From the NCBI RefSeq assembly GCF_900496975.1, contig NZ_UFQC01000026.1:29430-93429 (forward strand): a stretch of 64,000 nt of DNA, given 5' to 3'. The stretch's first letter is position 1. Each line of letters opens with the position of its first letter. The notes under the pieces are model-generated. The model ran no database searches and was not told where the DNA came from. It was given only the letters and a program-made list of their open reading frames with translations. Shown one piece after another: positions 1 to 8,850 of the stretch. The DNA is from Achromobacter veterisilvae. Lineage in GTDB: Bacteria > Pseudomonadota > Gammaproteobacteria > Burkholderiales > Burkholderiaceae_B. Position numbers and translations under genes: made by a program.

Positions 1-37
1 CGGCATCGATCAGGAACGAAGGCAGCTCGTGGCTCAT
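1..37 (-). CDS. 5' end of an unidentified gene running off the window
   Basis: An ATG on the minus strand at 37 opens a frame (MSHELPSFLIDA...) that leaves the window after 12 codons. It starts 12 bases after the stop of the antitoxin-like gene at 50-676, so the two are probably co-transcribed. In ICEs an antitoxin of that type is often followed by a RES-domain toxin, which would fit, but twelve residues cannot show it. Confidence 0.35.
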   Translation of the reverse strand, partial: MSHELPSFLIDA

Positions 38-49
38 GGCGATCTCGCT

Positions 50-676
50 TCAATGCACCTGAACGCCCAGTACGTTGAACACGGCATCGGCCACGTCATC
101 GATCGTGCTGTGCGTCACCGCATCCACCGGCGAGCGGCCGCCCAAGCCTTCGAGCGGTTCGGACAGCGCGCGGTAGATCGTCCAGGGGTCGATGCCCTCG
201 ACCTCCTGAAGCACGGTTTGGGTCAACTGCTGCTTTACCGGGTCGAGCTGCCAGTCGGGCAGCTTCTGACCGCGCGGCCCCACGTTCAGCGCCAACAGCC
301 GACGGGCGAGGATGTCCTTGTAGATCTGCTGGCGCGACTTGTCCGCCAGCTTGGCGTACTCGGGGATCGGCAGGTTATGCGGCTGGTTGAAGGCTTCCAG
401 CAACACGGCGCGGCCTCGCTGGACGTCGGTTTCAGTCGGTGCCCAGCGCGTTTCGGTGCGCAGCGCGGCCGCCTTGCGTGCCAGGGCCTGCCCCACCGTC
501 TCTCCGTCCAAGTTGGCGGGCAGCTTCACCGCCTCCACGCGCTCGTGAATGAAAGCCTGCAACTCGGCCGCGAAAGCCGGCGCATCCCGGATTTCGACGG
601 TATCCGCGAAGCGGCGCACATCCTCCACCGTGACGCGCGGCAGGCGATCGGCAATGAATTCAATGGCATTGGGCAT
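50..676 (-). CDS. ICE-borne antitoxin-like protein (Xre/MbcA/ParS-type C-terminus)
   Basis: The 208-residue protein has no signal peptide or membrane segment. Its last 55 residues read like the toxin-binding domain of Xre/MbcA/ParS-type antitoxins, with a run of WTIYRALSEPLEGLGGRSPV and then a DDVADAVFNVLGV helix. The middle (about residues 95-140) could be a helical DNA-binding part. The start at 676 is backed by a GGGAG ribosome site and by a promoter at 710-738. Genes of this type sit next to the MOB-H relaxase in ICEs of the clc/PAGI type, as here. A maintenance role with a downstream toxin is inferred; the toxin itself lies outside the window. Confidence 0.6.
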   Translation of the reverse strand: MPNAIEFIADRLPRVTVEDVRRFADTVEIRDAPAFAAELQAFIHERVEAVKLPANLDGETVGQALARKAAALRTETRWAPTETDVQRGRAVLLEAFNQPHNLPIPEYAKLADKSRQQIYKDILARRLLALNVGPRGQKLPDWQLDPVKQQLTQTVLQEVEGIDPWTIYRALSEPLEGLGGRSPVDAVTHSTIDDVADAVFNVLGVQVH

Positions 677-709
677 GGTGATCTCCCAGGCAGGTTTGAG
701 ACAGGATTC

Positions 710-738
710 ACTCTAGTCTCTATTGTCGCTTTTGTCAA
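710..738 (-). promoter_or_regulatory. sigma-70-type promoter for the antitoxin-like gene
   Basis: On the minus strand TTGACA (738-733) and TAGAGT (715-710) are separated by exactly 17 bases. Transcription would start near 703, about 27 bases before the ATG at 676. TTGTCG-like repeats (723-748) overlap the -35 side and could be an operator for autoregulation, which is inference. Confidence 0.6.
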
Positions 739-991
739 CTTTGTCGCCTTTCGAGAACCTGCCCGGCGGAAGCGGCGTCCACTCAGCATAGAGCGCGACC
801 AGCACCGGCTCGCCGTCCAATCCATTCCACCGAGTTCCCCATTGACGCTGGAATCGCATCCCGTGCCCCGCTATACAGAAACGGTGAAAGGCCAGAGGGC
901 CGAAATGGCAAGGGAACGGGGTGCAAGGGGAAAGGCCCTACCTCGAAAAGGCCAAAAGGCCTCCCGATCGGCCCGTCATCAGGACACCCAC
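739..991. other. intergenic gap before the relaxase gene, nothing clear
   Basis: The stretch is open in the relaxase frame, but it lacks any recognisable domain and shows A/G-rich, low-complexity DNA (about 880-970) just before the relaxase start. I see no RNA gene, repeat or clear promoter. An oriT could lie here, since MOB-H origins are often near the relaxase gene, but no inverted repeat stands out. Confidence 0.3.
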
Positions 992-2839
992 ATGCTTTCC
1001 CTGTTCCAGCGAAAACGGCCCGCGGTCGCTACCGCTCCAACGCCACCACCCGCATCCGACCTCCCGAAAGGGTTGATGCGGCCCGAGTCGGCCGCATCGC
1101 TGCTGGCCACCCCGCGCCGGCAGAAGCTGCTGGAACATATCTGGCAGCGCACCTCACTCTCGCGCAAGCAGTTCGCCACCCTGTACCGCACGCCGCTGGA
1201 ACGCTACGCCGAGCTGGTCCAGCAGTTTCCCGCTTCCGAAAGCCACCACCACGCTTACCCGGGCGGCATGCTGGACCACGGCCTGGAGATCGTCGCCTAC
1301 AGCCTGAAACTGCGGCAGTCCCATCTATTGCCGGCTGGTGCAACCCCGGAAGACCAAGCAGCCCAGTCGGAAGCCTGGACAGCGGCAACCGCCTATGCGG
1401 CGCTGCTCCACGACATTGGCAAGATCGCCGTCGACCTGCACGTCGAGTACGCTGACGGCAGTGTCTGGCACCCTTGGCATGGTTCGCTGCAACAGCCATA
1501 CCGCTTCCGCTACCGCGAGGACCGTGAATACCGGCTGCACGGTGCGGCCACGGGGCTGCTCTATATTCGGGTGCTTGACCGCAACATCCTGGACTGGCTC
1601 AGCCAGTACCCGGATCTGTGGTGGCCTTTGCTGTACGTGCTGGCCGGCCAGTACGAGCACGCCGGAGTGCTGGGTGAGCTGGTCACCAAGGCCGATCAGG
1701 CATCAGTGTCTGAATCGCTTGGTGGCGACCCGAGCAAAGCCATGGCCGTGCCAAAGCATGCGCTGCAGCGCAAACTACTGGCCGGCTTGCGCTACCTGCT
1801 GCGCGAAGAACTGAAGCTCAACCAAGCGGGCCCCGCAGACGGCTGGCTGACGGACGATGCGCTCTGGCTGGTCAGCAAGACGGTCTCGGACAAGCTGCGC
1901 GCGCACCTCTTGTCGCAAGGGATCGATGGTATCCCCAGTAGCAACACCGCCGTCTTCGATGTGCTCCAAGACCACGATATCGCGCTGTCCACGCCTGACG
2001 GCAAGGCGATCTGGCGGGCCACCGTCACCAGTGACAGCGGCTGGTCGCACGCCTTCACGCTGCTGCGCCTGGCGCCGGCGTCGATCTGGGAGGCCCACGA
2101 GCGGCCTTACCCATTCGCCGGGGCTGTGATGCCACAAAGTGGCGATGCGCCTGTAGCAGAGCCACCGCCAACCACGCCAGTGACCGACTCGTTGTCACCT
2201 GCGGGGGATAAAGACCATTCGGCAACACCCCAGCCTCAAGACCCAGCGACCCAGCCTGCCGACGGTGTAGACGCGATGTTGAGCCTATTGGAGAGCGTGA
2301 ATGGCGCTCCCGGCGCCGACGCGCTGAACGAGCCCGCCAGCCCGGCCCGGGCAGCCAAGCAGGATACATTCGATCCGCCGGCAGACGCCGAGAATATGGC
2401 CGCGCTATCCGCCGAACACGCACCGCCCCTCTCGGGAGAGCACTTCATTGCCTGGCTGCGCAATCGCCTCCAGACACACAAGCTGGTCATCAACGACGCG
2501 AGGGCACTCGTGCATACCGTCGCAGATACCGCATACCTGGTCAGCCCGGGGATTTTTCAGCGGTATGCTCAGGAGCACCCGCAGGTCGCGGTACTGGCGA
2601 AACAGGCGGATTTGCCCGAGTGGCGGTGGGTGCAGAAGTGCTTTGAGAAGCTTCAGGTGCATCGTAAGCAGCCGAACGGGCTGAACGTCTGGACATGCAA
2701 GGTTTCAGGGCCGCGTAAGACGCGGCGCCTGCATGGCTACCTGCTGGATCAGGCCAATGAGATTTTCGCGGAAGTACCGCCGAATAACCCCTATCTGTCG
2801 CTCACTGAGCCAGGCACGCAGCAGGTCGGCAATCATTGA
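992..2839 (+). CDS. traI: MOB-H family conjugative relaxase (TraI_2)
   Basis: The protein nicks and leads transfer of an integrative conjugative element. From the ATG at 992 it is 615 residues. An HD-hydrolase-like metal site is visible at about residues 85-155 (SHHHAYPGGMLDHG, later LLHDIGKIAVDLHVEY), the hallmark of MOB-H relaxases (TraI_2 domain). A proline/threonine-rich linker follows (about 375-480), then a conserved C-terminal domain (EHFIAWLRNRLQTHKLVIND). The frame is open back to 29, but that 321-residue extension has no family counterpart and overlaps the opposite-strand gene, so the internal ATG is preferred. The gene looks intact and places the left part of the window in ICE backbone DNA. 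Other transfer genes are not in the window. Confidence 0.85.
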   Translation: MLSLFQRKRPAVATAPTPPPASDLPKGLMRPESAASLLATPRRQKLLEHIWQRTSLSRKQFATLYRTPLERYAELVQQFPASESHHHAYPGGMLDHGLEIVAYSLKLRQSHLLPAGATPEDQAAQSEAWTAATAYAALLHDIGKIAVDLHVEYADGSVWHPWHGSLQQPYRFRYREDREYRLHGAATGLLYIRVLDRNILDWLSQYPDLWWPLLYVLAGQYEHAGVLGELVTKADQASVSESLGGDPSKAMAVPKHALQRKLLAGLRYLLREELKLNQAGPADGWLTDDALWLVSKTVSDKLRAHLLSQGIDGIPSSNTAVFDVLQDHDIALSTPDGKAIWRATVTSDSGWSHAFTLLRLAPASIWEAHERPYPFAGAVMPQSGDAPVAEPPPTTPVTDSLSPAGDKDHSATPQPQDPATQPADGVDAMLSLLESVNGAPGADALNEPASPARAAKQDTFDPPADAENMAALSAEHAPPLSGEHFIAWLRNRLQTHKLVINDARALVHTVADTAYLVSPGIFQRYAQEHPQVAVLAKQADLPEWRWVQKCFEKLQVHRKQPNGLNVWTCKVSGPRKTRRLHGYLLDQANEIFAEVPPNNPYLSLTEPGTQQVGNH

Positions 2840-2939
2840 TTTGCCCGGACTGACGCACACCATCGCGCATGTCATTAAAAGGACTTGGGACACGGGGATC
2901 ATTTCATTTATATGGACGCCTCCCGTTTGCGAAGGGGTT
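2840..2939. other. junction between ICE backbone and truncated IS110
   Basis: There is no gene here. The sequence between the relaxase stop and the broken IS110 transposase carries no inverted repeat I can see. The IS110 frame loses family similarity near 2966, so the real breakpoint is probably close to that position. Confidence 0.4.
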
Positions 2940-3743
2940 TCAAGTGTTCTGGCGATATAGGAACGGATTGCCACCCGAACCCGTCTGCCGTGGCACAAGC
3001 CCAGCCCACGCCGCAAACTCACGCCCAGACCTGAAGGCCTTCGCCTCGCCCATCATTGCCACCGCTGCCGTTGCGGTCAGCAACCCAACACCAGGAATCT
3101 CCTTGATTGCCTTCACCGCTTTATCTTCCTTGGCCCATTCGCGCATCCTGCGTTCGATATCAGCAATTTGCTTGTCTAACATTGCAAGCCCGTTCCATTG
3201 CTCGCGAAGGGTGTCGGCCAATACTGCAGGCAATCGCTCAGAGATCCGTCCAAGAATCTCGGGTATGGCCTTATCAAGCGCCGCTCGTCCTCTGCCCATG
3301 ACCTCACCATATTCCGTCAACAATCCTCGCAATGAATTGACTTGCATCGTGCGAAACTTCACCAATTGCTCACGTACTCGATGCAACGCCAGCATCGCTT
3401 GCTGCATTTCTGTCTTCACTGCGACTGCTTTGCTAGGTTGTTGCACCGCCAGCCAGATCGCTCGCGCGTCAGTCGCGTCATTCTTGCTCCGGATATTGAA
3501 CGCCTTCACATATTCCGCTGGCATCAACTTCACCTGATGCCTCATCTTGGTAAGCTGCCTCGCCCAGTGATGAGCTCCACCGCACGCTTCCATGCCAATC
3601 TGGCAAGGCATTCGATTCACGAAGTACTCAAGGAACTTCGCTCGCTTAATCGGCTTATTCACGATTTCTCCTGTCCCTTCATCCACGTGATGCACTTGGA
3701 AAACGCTTTTTGCAATGTCTATACTCACTGGCGTAAGCTTCAT
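2940..3743 (-). pseudogene. IS110-family transposase, C-terminally truncated
   Basis: The N-terminal DEDD domain is well kept: SIDIAKSVFQVHHVDE at residues 7-22, the conserved QIGMEACGGAHHWAR, and KNDATDARAIWLAVQQP around residue 90. The C-terminal domain begins normally (IPGVGLLTATA, later FAAWAGLVPRQTGSGG). The sequence then changes to eight unrelated residues and a stop, where intact relatives continue with a GISKRGN...LR block to about 340 residues. About 70 residues are therefore missing, and the copy should be inactive. Its 3' end points at the ICE relaxase gene, so the truncation marks a rearrangement there. Confidence 0.85.
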
Positions 3744-3919
3744 GACGGATCCTCCGGTGGCTTGGAAAACCCTGTATTTCCCATTTGAGCACTTTGGTGC
3801 TGTCGGCCTGTGAGGGTTCGCCCTTCTTAACTTCTTTCAAGGCCATCACCGCTCACCGGTGGGAGGCGTCCATACCATTTCTCCTTGCCGGAAATTGTCC
3901 CCGCAGTCGCTCGGCGCCC
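3744..3919 (-). other. non-coding left end of the IS110 copy; possible bridge-RNA region
   Basis: The 5' flank of IS110-group transposase genes is known to encode the bridge RNA that guides target choice. Here the flank contains a short perfect hairpin (AGCAC/GTGCT at 3788-3801) and no ORF of its own. The outer end of the element cannot be placed without a relative. With the transposase broken, any RNA would be a relic. Confidence 0.3.
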
Positions 3920-4822
3920 TCACAGCGCATCGATGGGAATCTTGAGGTAGTGGATGCCGTTGGATTCTGCGGGGGGCAGTTGGCCGGCCCGCATGTTCAC
4001 CTGTACCGAAGGAAGCAGCAGCACGGGCATGGCGAGCGTGGCATCGCGCTGCTCGCGCGTGGCCGCGAAGTCCTCCTCGGTGATGCCGTCGCGCACATGG
4101 ATGTTGTGCGCACGTTCCTCGGCCACCGTGGTCTTCCATTGAAGCTCGCGCCCGCCGGGACGGTAGTCGTGGCACATGTAGAGCACGGTGTCCGGCGGCA
4201 GCGACAGCACGCGGCCGATCGAGCGGAACAGCGTGCGCGCGTCGCCACCAGGAAAGTCGCAGCGCTCCGTACCATAGTCGGGCATGAACAGCGTGTCACC
4301 CACGAAGGCCGCGGCAGGCGCGTTAGGTGTCGCGTTGTTCTCGACTACATAGGTCATGCAGGCGGGAGTATGGCCGGGGGTGTGCATGGCCTGCACCCGC
4401 AGCGTACCGAGCATGAAGGTCTCGCCGTCCTCGAACAGACGATCGAACTGCCGGCCGTCACGTGCAAACTCCGGCTCTGCGTTGAAGAGCTGGCCGAACG
4501 CCTGCTGTACGGCGCGGATGTTCGCCCCGATGCAGATTCGTCCACCCAGGAGCGACTGAAGATACGGCGCCGCACTCAGGTGATCGGCGTGCACATGCGT
4601 CTCCAGAATCCACTGGACGCTCGCCCCTAGTTCTCGCACGCGCTCAGCGATGTGATCCGCACCGGCGCGCGAGGTGCAGCCGGACTTGGGGTCGTAACCG
4701 AGCACACTGTCGATGATGGCGCAATGACCGCTTTTTGTGTCCAGCACGATGTAGCTGAAGGTGCTGCTGTCCTTATCAAAGAAGGGCTCGATTTTCACGG
4801 TGCCTTTGCCTCGCTGAAGCAT
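3920..4822 (-). CDS. blh: MBL-fold persulfide dioxygenase-like hydrolase (Blh/ETHE1 type)
   Basis: This metallo-beta-lactamase-fold protein probably oxidises glutathione persulfide to sulfite as part of sulfide detoxification. It shows the metal motif THVHADHLSA, then HTPGHTPACMTYV, FVGDTLFMPDYGTERCDF and a C-terminal MCHDYRP, which together are typical of the persulfide dioxygenase/Blh group. About 300 residues is the usual length. The start is uncertain: a TTG at 4843 has a purine-rich site too close (AAGGAGC directly before it), so the ATG at 4822 is given. The gene is last in an operon with a rhodanese-DUF2892 protein and a BigR-like ArsR repressor, the arrangement of the known bigR-blh locus. 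The 166-base gap to its neighbour could hold a second promoter. Confidence 0.8.
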   Translation of the reverse strand: MLQRGKGTVKIEPFFDKDSSTFSYIVLDTKSGHCAIIDSVLGYDPKSGCTSRAGADHIAERVRELGASVQWILETHVHADHLSAAPYLQSLLGGRICIGANIRAVQQAFGQLFNAEPEFARDGRQFDRLFEDGETFMLGTLRVQAMHTPGHTPACMTYVVENNATPNAPAAAFVGDTLFMPDYGTERCDFPGGDARTLFRSIGRVLSLPPDTVLYMCHDYRPGGRELQWKTTVAEERAHNIHVRDGITEEDFAATREQRDATLAMPVLLLPSVQVNMRAGQLPPAESNGIHYLKIPIDAL

Positions 4823-4988
4823 GACCCGCTTGATTTCATCCAAGCTCCTTTTGGTCGGATGTTTTGTCGGTCGTTCTCTAATTTCAGATGGTGTTCGCGC
4901 GGGATTAACTCAAAATTAAAAGATCTTGCCGTTGCATGTTCTTACCGGCCGACGGCCGAGTGGAGAAATCTCTGCTCCACCCGTAGGC

Positions 4989-5516
4989 TCAGCCAGCCAG
5001 CGCGCGGCGGTTCCAGGGCATGTGCATCAGCAGGCGCGCAAGCCCGCAGAACCCCGAGACACCGGCGAAGACCAGCCCAGCGCCCACCAAGCCCGAAAGT
5101 ACATGGAACCAAGGCGAGACCGTGGCGCCCAGCACTGTACCCAGCACGATCAAAGACCCCGCCGCGATCTGCACCTGCCGTTGCAGCTCCAGGGGTTGAG
5201 AGGCGTCCGCCACGACGGGCAGGCCGGCCTTCTTCCAGGCGTCCAGCCCGCCTTCAAGCACGTAGGCCTCGCAGGCCGTGCATGCCCCCAGCGTCGGGGC
5301 GTTCACCCGCGTCCGGTTGCCCGAGCGGCAGTGGAAGATGATTGCCGAAGCGCCGTCGAGCGGCAGGCCGCCGCTTCGCAAGCGGTCCATCGGCACATGG
5401 CGTGCCTGCGCGATGCGCTCACGGGCATGTTCGTCCGCCGCACGGATGTCCACCAGAACGGCACCCTGGTTCATGAGTTCGCTGGCAGCTTGGGGCGAGA
5501 TGGATTTCAGGGACAT
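4989..5516 (-). CDS. rhodanese domain fused to DUF2892 membrane domain
   Basis: The protein is a sulfurtransferase anchored in the inner membrane. Residues 1-105 form a rhodanese domain with the active-site loop CRSGNRT following IIFH. Residues 115-165 hold two hydrophobic segments (IAAGSLIVLGTVLGA and VLSGLVGAGLVFAGVSGFCGLA) typical of DUF2892. Extra cysteines (LGACTACEAYVLEGG) sit near the end of the rhodanese domain. The gene lies 22 bases after the ArsR gene and ahead of the persulfide dioxygenase gene, so it likely moves sulfane sulfur between membrane and cytosol in the same detoxification pathway. The family is known, but the exact acceptor is not. Confidence 0.8.
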   Translation of the reverse strand: MSLKSISPQAASELMNQGAVLVDIRAADEHARERIAQARHVPMDRLRSGGLPLDGASAIIFHCRSGNRTRVNAPTLGACTACEAYVLEGGLDAWKKAGLPVVADASQPLELQRQVQIAAGSLIVLGTVLGATVSPWFHVLSGLVGAGLVFAGVSGFCGLARLLMHMPWNRRALAG

Positions 5517-5538
5517 GGCAATGGCCTCCGAGGGTGGA

Positions 5539-5850
5539 TCAGGGACAGAAGATGGCCTTGAGCGTGGCGATGAGCTTGGCCACGTCGGGGTTGTCGATAC
5601 GGTAGTGCAGGGTCTGCGACTCGCGCCGGTAGGTCACGAGACCTTCCTCGCGCATCTTGGCCAGGTGTTGGGACAAGGCGGACTGGCTCAGCGCCACGTT
5701 TTCGTGCAGGGCGCCGACGGTCATCTCGCCATGCTCGATCAGCAGGCAGAGAACGAGCAGACGATGCTCATTGCCGACTGCCCGCAGCATGCCCGTGGCC
5801 TTGGTCGCGCCGTCCTGTAGAAACGACTGATCCTTCTTGTCAACCGTCAT
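5539..5850 (-). CDS. bigR: ArsR-family regulator of the BigR/SqrR sulfide-sensing type
   Basis: The 103-residue winged-helix protein has the ArsR helix-turn-helix (LSQSALSQHLAKMREEGLV). It has only two cysteines, Cys35 in helix 2 (LLVLCLLIEHG) and Cys102 at the C-terminus (KAIFCP). BigR and SqrR use a cysteine pair at matching places to form a persulfide/disulfide switch. It is the first gene of the operon with the rhodanese and persulfide dioxygenase genes, so it is expected to repress that operon and its own promoter until sulfide or persulfide is present. The specific ligand is inferred from the cysteine pair and the neighbours. The gene symbol is given by analogy. Confidence 0.75.
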   Translation of the reverse strand: MTVDKKDQSFLQDGATKATGMLRAVGNEHRLLVLCLLIEHGEMTVGALHENVALSQSALSQHLAKMREEGLVTYRRESQTLHYRIDNPDVAKLIATLKAIFCP

Positions 5851-5867
5851 GGTAGCCTGTATTTAAT

Positions 5868-5889
5868 GTTTATCTAATGTAGTATAAAC
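5868..5889. promoter_or_regulatory. candidate operator of the BigR-like regulator
   Basis: GTTTAT (5868-5873) and ATAAAC (5884-5889) form a perfect inverted repeat with a 10-base spacer inside a very AT-rich patch. It lies 18 bases upstream of the ATG at 5850. The site contrasts sharply with the GC-rich surroundings, and its place suits a repressor covering the operon's promoter. Confidence 0.5.
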
Positions 5890-6000
5890 TAATAAATAGG
5901 TCAAGGCACTTCCTCCGAGGTAGGAAGTGCAGCAGGTCTTCCGGCCGGTGTTCTCATGCTGAGGTGTGGGTTCGCCTGACAGCACATTCCTGATTCCTTC

Positions 6001-7094
6001 ATGACTCCACCTGCTTTGCTGCCACCGCCAATTGCGACAGATGCTCGCCGCAAGGTGGGACTGCTAATGGCCGCCCAATCTCTGGGCGACGCCGCGCCAC
6101 CCATCATCATTTCGCCGGGCGGCATCGTGGGCCAGATGCTGGCCAGTACCCTTTCGCTGGCCACACTGCCGGTCAACCTCTACAACCTGGGGTTGGCGCT
6201 TTCGACCATTCCTGCGGCCCTGCTGATGCTTCGTCTGGGCCGGCGTGCGGCCTACGCGTTGGGGGCGCTGCTGGGTTCGATTTCCGGGCTAATCGCTGCC
6301 TTGGACGCGCTATGGGGCAGCTTCGAGACCTTTTGCTAGGGCACGGCGATGGCCGGCTTCTACGGTGCGAGCGTGCAGAGCTACCGCTTCGCGGCCAGCG
6401 ATGCGGTGCCGCCGCCGCAGCGCCCCACCGTCATCTCGCGCATCATGATCGGCGGCCTGATCGCCGCGGTTATTGGCCCGCAGGTCGTCATCTGGACGCG
6501 CGACGCCTGGCCCATGGCGCCGTTCGCTGGCAGCTTCCTGGGGCAGGCAGGCCTGGCGCTGCTGGCCTTGCCGCTGTTGCTAATGCTGCGCATGCCGCCA
6601 CCCCAGCCGGCCGCCGTCGCAGGCCCAGCGCGCCCGCTGGCGGTGATCGCGCGCAGTCCAGGTTTCGTCGTGGCCGTCCCGGCGGGCATCGTGTCCTGCG
6701 GCCTGATGGCCTTCATCATGACCGCCGCGCCGATGGCGATGGTGGGTTGCCGCCACACCGTGGGCGAGGCGGCGCTGGGCATCCAGTGGCACGTGCTGGC
6801 CATGTTCGCGCCGAGTTTCTTCACCGGCCGCCAGATCGCGCGTTTCGGCAAGATCGCCATCACGGCGTGCGGACTGGTTTTGATTGGGGCCTCGGGCCTG
6901 TTGGCCTTGGCCGGGCTCGAACTTCTGCACTTCTGGGGCTCGCTGATCCTGCTGGGCGTGGGCTGGAATTTCGGCTTTATCGGCGCGACGGCCCTGGTGA
7001 CCGACTGCTACGCTGCGCCCGAACGTGCCAAGGTGCAGGCACTCAACGATTTCCTGGTGTTCGGCACTGTGGCCGCAGCCTCTTTCGGGCCCGG
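6001..7094 (+). pseudogene. MFS transporter, broken by an in-frame TAG and 3' truncation
   Basis: Two ORFs in the same frame (6001-6339 and 6349 onward) together encode the first ten or so helices of a major facilitator protein, with the early motif RLGRRAAYALGALLGSISG. They are separated only by a TAG at 6337-6339 where relatives have a leucine (FC*GTAMAGFYGA), which looks like a single TTG-to-TAG change. The far end is also lost: after FGTVAAASFG (about 7090) the sequence switches to an IS3 orfB tail. About 100 C-terminal residues are missing, so the gene cannot be functional. The substrate is unknown. Confidence 0.8.
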
Positions 7095-7247
7095 ATCAGG
7101 CGGAAGATCTACAACTGCAGTGCCCGGCAGAACGTGTTCGACTATATCCAGATGTTTTACATCCCGAAGCATCGCTACGGTTACAATAGCTGGCTTTCGC
7201 CGGTAGACTACGAGAAGCAGTACTTTGAGAGACTCGCCAGTGTCTAG
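7093..7247 (+). mobile_element. 3' remnant of an IS3-family orfB
   Basis: In the frame ending at the TAG at 7245-7247 the translation (NVFDYIQMFYIPKHRYGYNS, then LSPVDYEKQYFERLASV) is the C-terminal tail of IS3-family integrases. Only about 50 residues survive and they are joined directly to the broken MFS gene. The element that cut the MFS gene was therefore itself deleted. Confidence 0.75.
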
Positions 7248-7309
7248 GATACTGGGGGATTCAGTGTTGGCGCATCAGCCAAGCAAGATGCAGGCGCTGA
7301 GAGAGCACC

Positions 7310-8200
7310 TCATACTTCCGTTTGCGAGCGTAGCCGGGCGATAAACCGCTCTAGCGGCGGCGACAAATCGTCGTCGCTTAGGCGCAGCAAGTAGGTTGTG
7401 ATGATGGCCGAATCCACTGCCAAAGGTCGGGCGACGACATCTGAACGCTGACTGGTGGCAATTCTCGCGGCCGTGGTGAAGCCTATGCCATAGCCGGCGC
7501 CTACCAAGGTGAGCATCATGTCCAGAGAGGATGCGTGCTCGACAATGTTCGGCTCTCGCTCCAGTGGTCGCAGAAGGCGAGTCAGTTCACGGCAGTACCC
7601 TTCGCACACTTGAGGGTCGCAAAAGATCAGGGGATGATCTCCAAGCTTGTGAAGCGGAATCGCCTTGTGGGCAAGCAACTCGTGGCGGGCAGGCACCGCA
7701 ATCATCAACGGGTCTTGCCAGATTGGTTCGGTGACAATGCCTTCTCCCACATCGGCCGTGTGCGCGAACCCTATCGTGAAATTACCGGATCGTAGGCCAC
7801 GCAACTGTTCAGCCAGGGGAACCTCGGAGAGTCGTATTTCAATCTCGGGTTCTTCTTCACGGCAACGGGCGAGGAACGAAGACAGTCGCCGATCGACCGA
7901 ACCATCAGATATGGCGATGCGCAGGCACCCTTTCAGACCGGCTGCGACAGCCTTGGCGTTTTCCGAAGCCTGCTCCAAAACGGTGAACAGCCTGCGCACG
8001 TCGAGCAAGAAAGCCGAGCCGGCAGGCGTCAACTGTGTTCCACGCCGATCTCGGTCGAAGAGGATCACGCCCATCTCGTCTTCAAGCTCCTTGATGGCCC
8101 GTGAAAGCGGGGGTTGCTCGATATGTAGTCGTTCAGCGGCGCGGGTGAAATGTAACTCCTCGGCTAAGGCCAGAAAGCACTTAAGGTGTCGCAGCTCCAT
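7310..8200 (-). CDS. LysR-family transcriptional regulator
   Basis: The 296-residue protein has a standard N-terminal winged helix-turn-helix (ELRHLKCFLALAEELHFTRA, then AERLHIEQPPLSRAIKELED). A periplasmic-binding-type effector domain covers about residues 90-290. Length and order are typical of the family. It has no intact divergent partner, because the region upstream is an IS3 remnant, so its original target is lost or elsewhere. It converges on the broken MFS gene. The effector is unknown. Confidence 0.85.
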   Translation of the reverse strand: MELRHLKCFLALAEELHFTRAAERLHIEQPPLSRAIKELEDEMGVILFDRDRRGTQLTPAGSAFLLDVRRLFTVLEQASENAKAVAAGLKGCLRIAISDGSVDRRLSSFLARCREEEPEIEIRLSEVPLAEQLRGLRSGNFTIGFAHTADVGEGIVTEPIWQDPLMIAVPARHELLAHKAIPLHKLGDHPLIFCDPQVCEGYCRELTRLLRPLEREPNIVEHASSLDMMLTLVGAGYGIGFTTAARIATSQRSDVVARPLAVDSAIITTYLLRLSDDDLSPPLERFIARLRSQTEV

Positions 8201-8311
8201 GTAGGCATCGCTCCCAGATCGTATGTAAAGTCATAAAAAATCCCGCGGCGGTACCCCCCGCAATAGCGTTGCAGCCAGTAGTAGAATTTTCTCATTGAGG
8301 AGTTCTCCAGC

Positions 8312-8850
8312 ATGAAGAAGTCAAGATCCACAGACAGCCAGATCATCGAAGTTACCAATCGCGTGGAAACTGGCCTTGCGCAGCCTGAACTGTGTTGCAA
8401 GTTGGGCATCAGCTCGGCAACCTTCTACAAGTCGCGTTCCCAGTACGGAGGCATGGACGTGTCGCCGATGGTGCGAAGAAGGAGGGGGCCAAGACCGCGC
8501 GGCGGCACTAGATGTACGTCGAGGTGAGGCTCAAGGCTGAGATCGTGACGGAGGCGCTCGAAAAAGTGGTGAGGCCATGTCGCCGCCGTGAGATGGCCCG
8601 ATGTGCCGTGCAAGATCTCGGCGTATCGATCCGGCTAGCCTGCGAAGCGTTTAAGGTCAGCCAAGCCTGCTATCGGTACGTCGGGCTCCAAACGCAGTTA
8701 TCGGGTTACGGCTGATGCTCTCGGGCGCTGGGCGTACCACTGCCACCTCCTGTACGACATGGAGATGGGCATGTTCCGCGAAGTAAGACGGACGCCGAGA
8801 ACGAAGATATCGACAACTGGCTGCTGCGCCGGGAGTGTCGGAATCTTAGT
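8312..8850 (+). mobile_element. decayed IS3-family element (orfA and start of orfB)
   Basis: Translation at 8312 gives MKKSRSTDSQIIEVTNRVET followed by ELCCKLGISSATFYKSRSQYGGMD, the helix-turn-helix start of IS3 orfA. The frame is then lost near 8480. A second frame (8512-8715) continues the same protein (LKAEIVTEALEKVVRPCRRREMA, SIRLACEAFKVSQACYRY) into orfB. A third piece near 8796-8830 reads AENEDIDNWLLRR. Several indels separate these parts, so the copy is dead. It may be related to the orfB tail at 7093-7247, but the order is wrong for one simple element. Confidence 0.75.

Noticed and set aside
29..991. N-terminal extension of the relaxase ORF back to 29
   Set aside because: The extra 321 codons lie opposite the antitoxin-like gene, have no relaxase similarity and are arginine/histidine-rich shadow sequence. 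The ATG at 992 gives a family-like protein.
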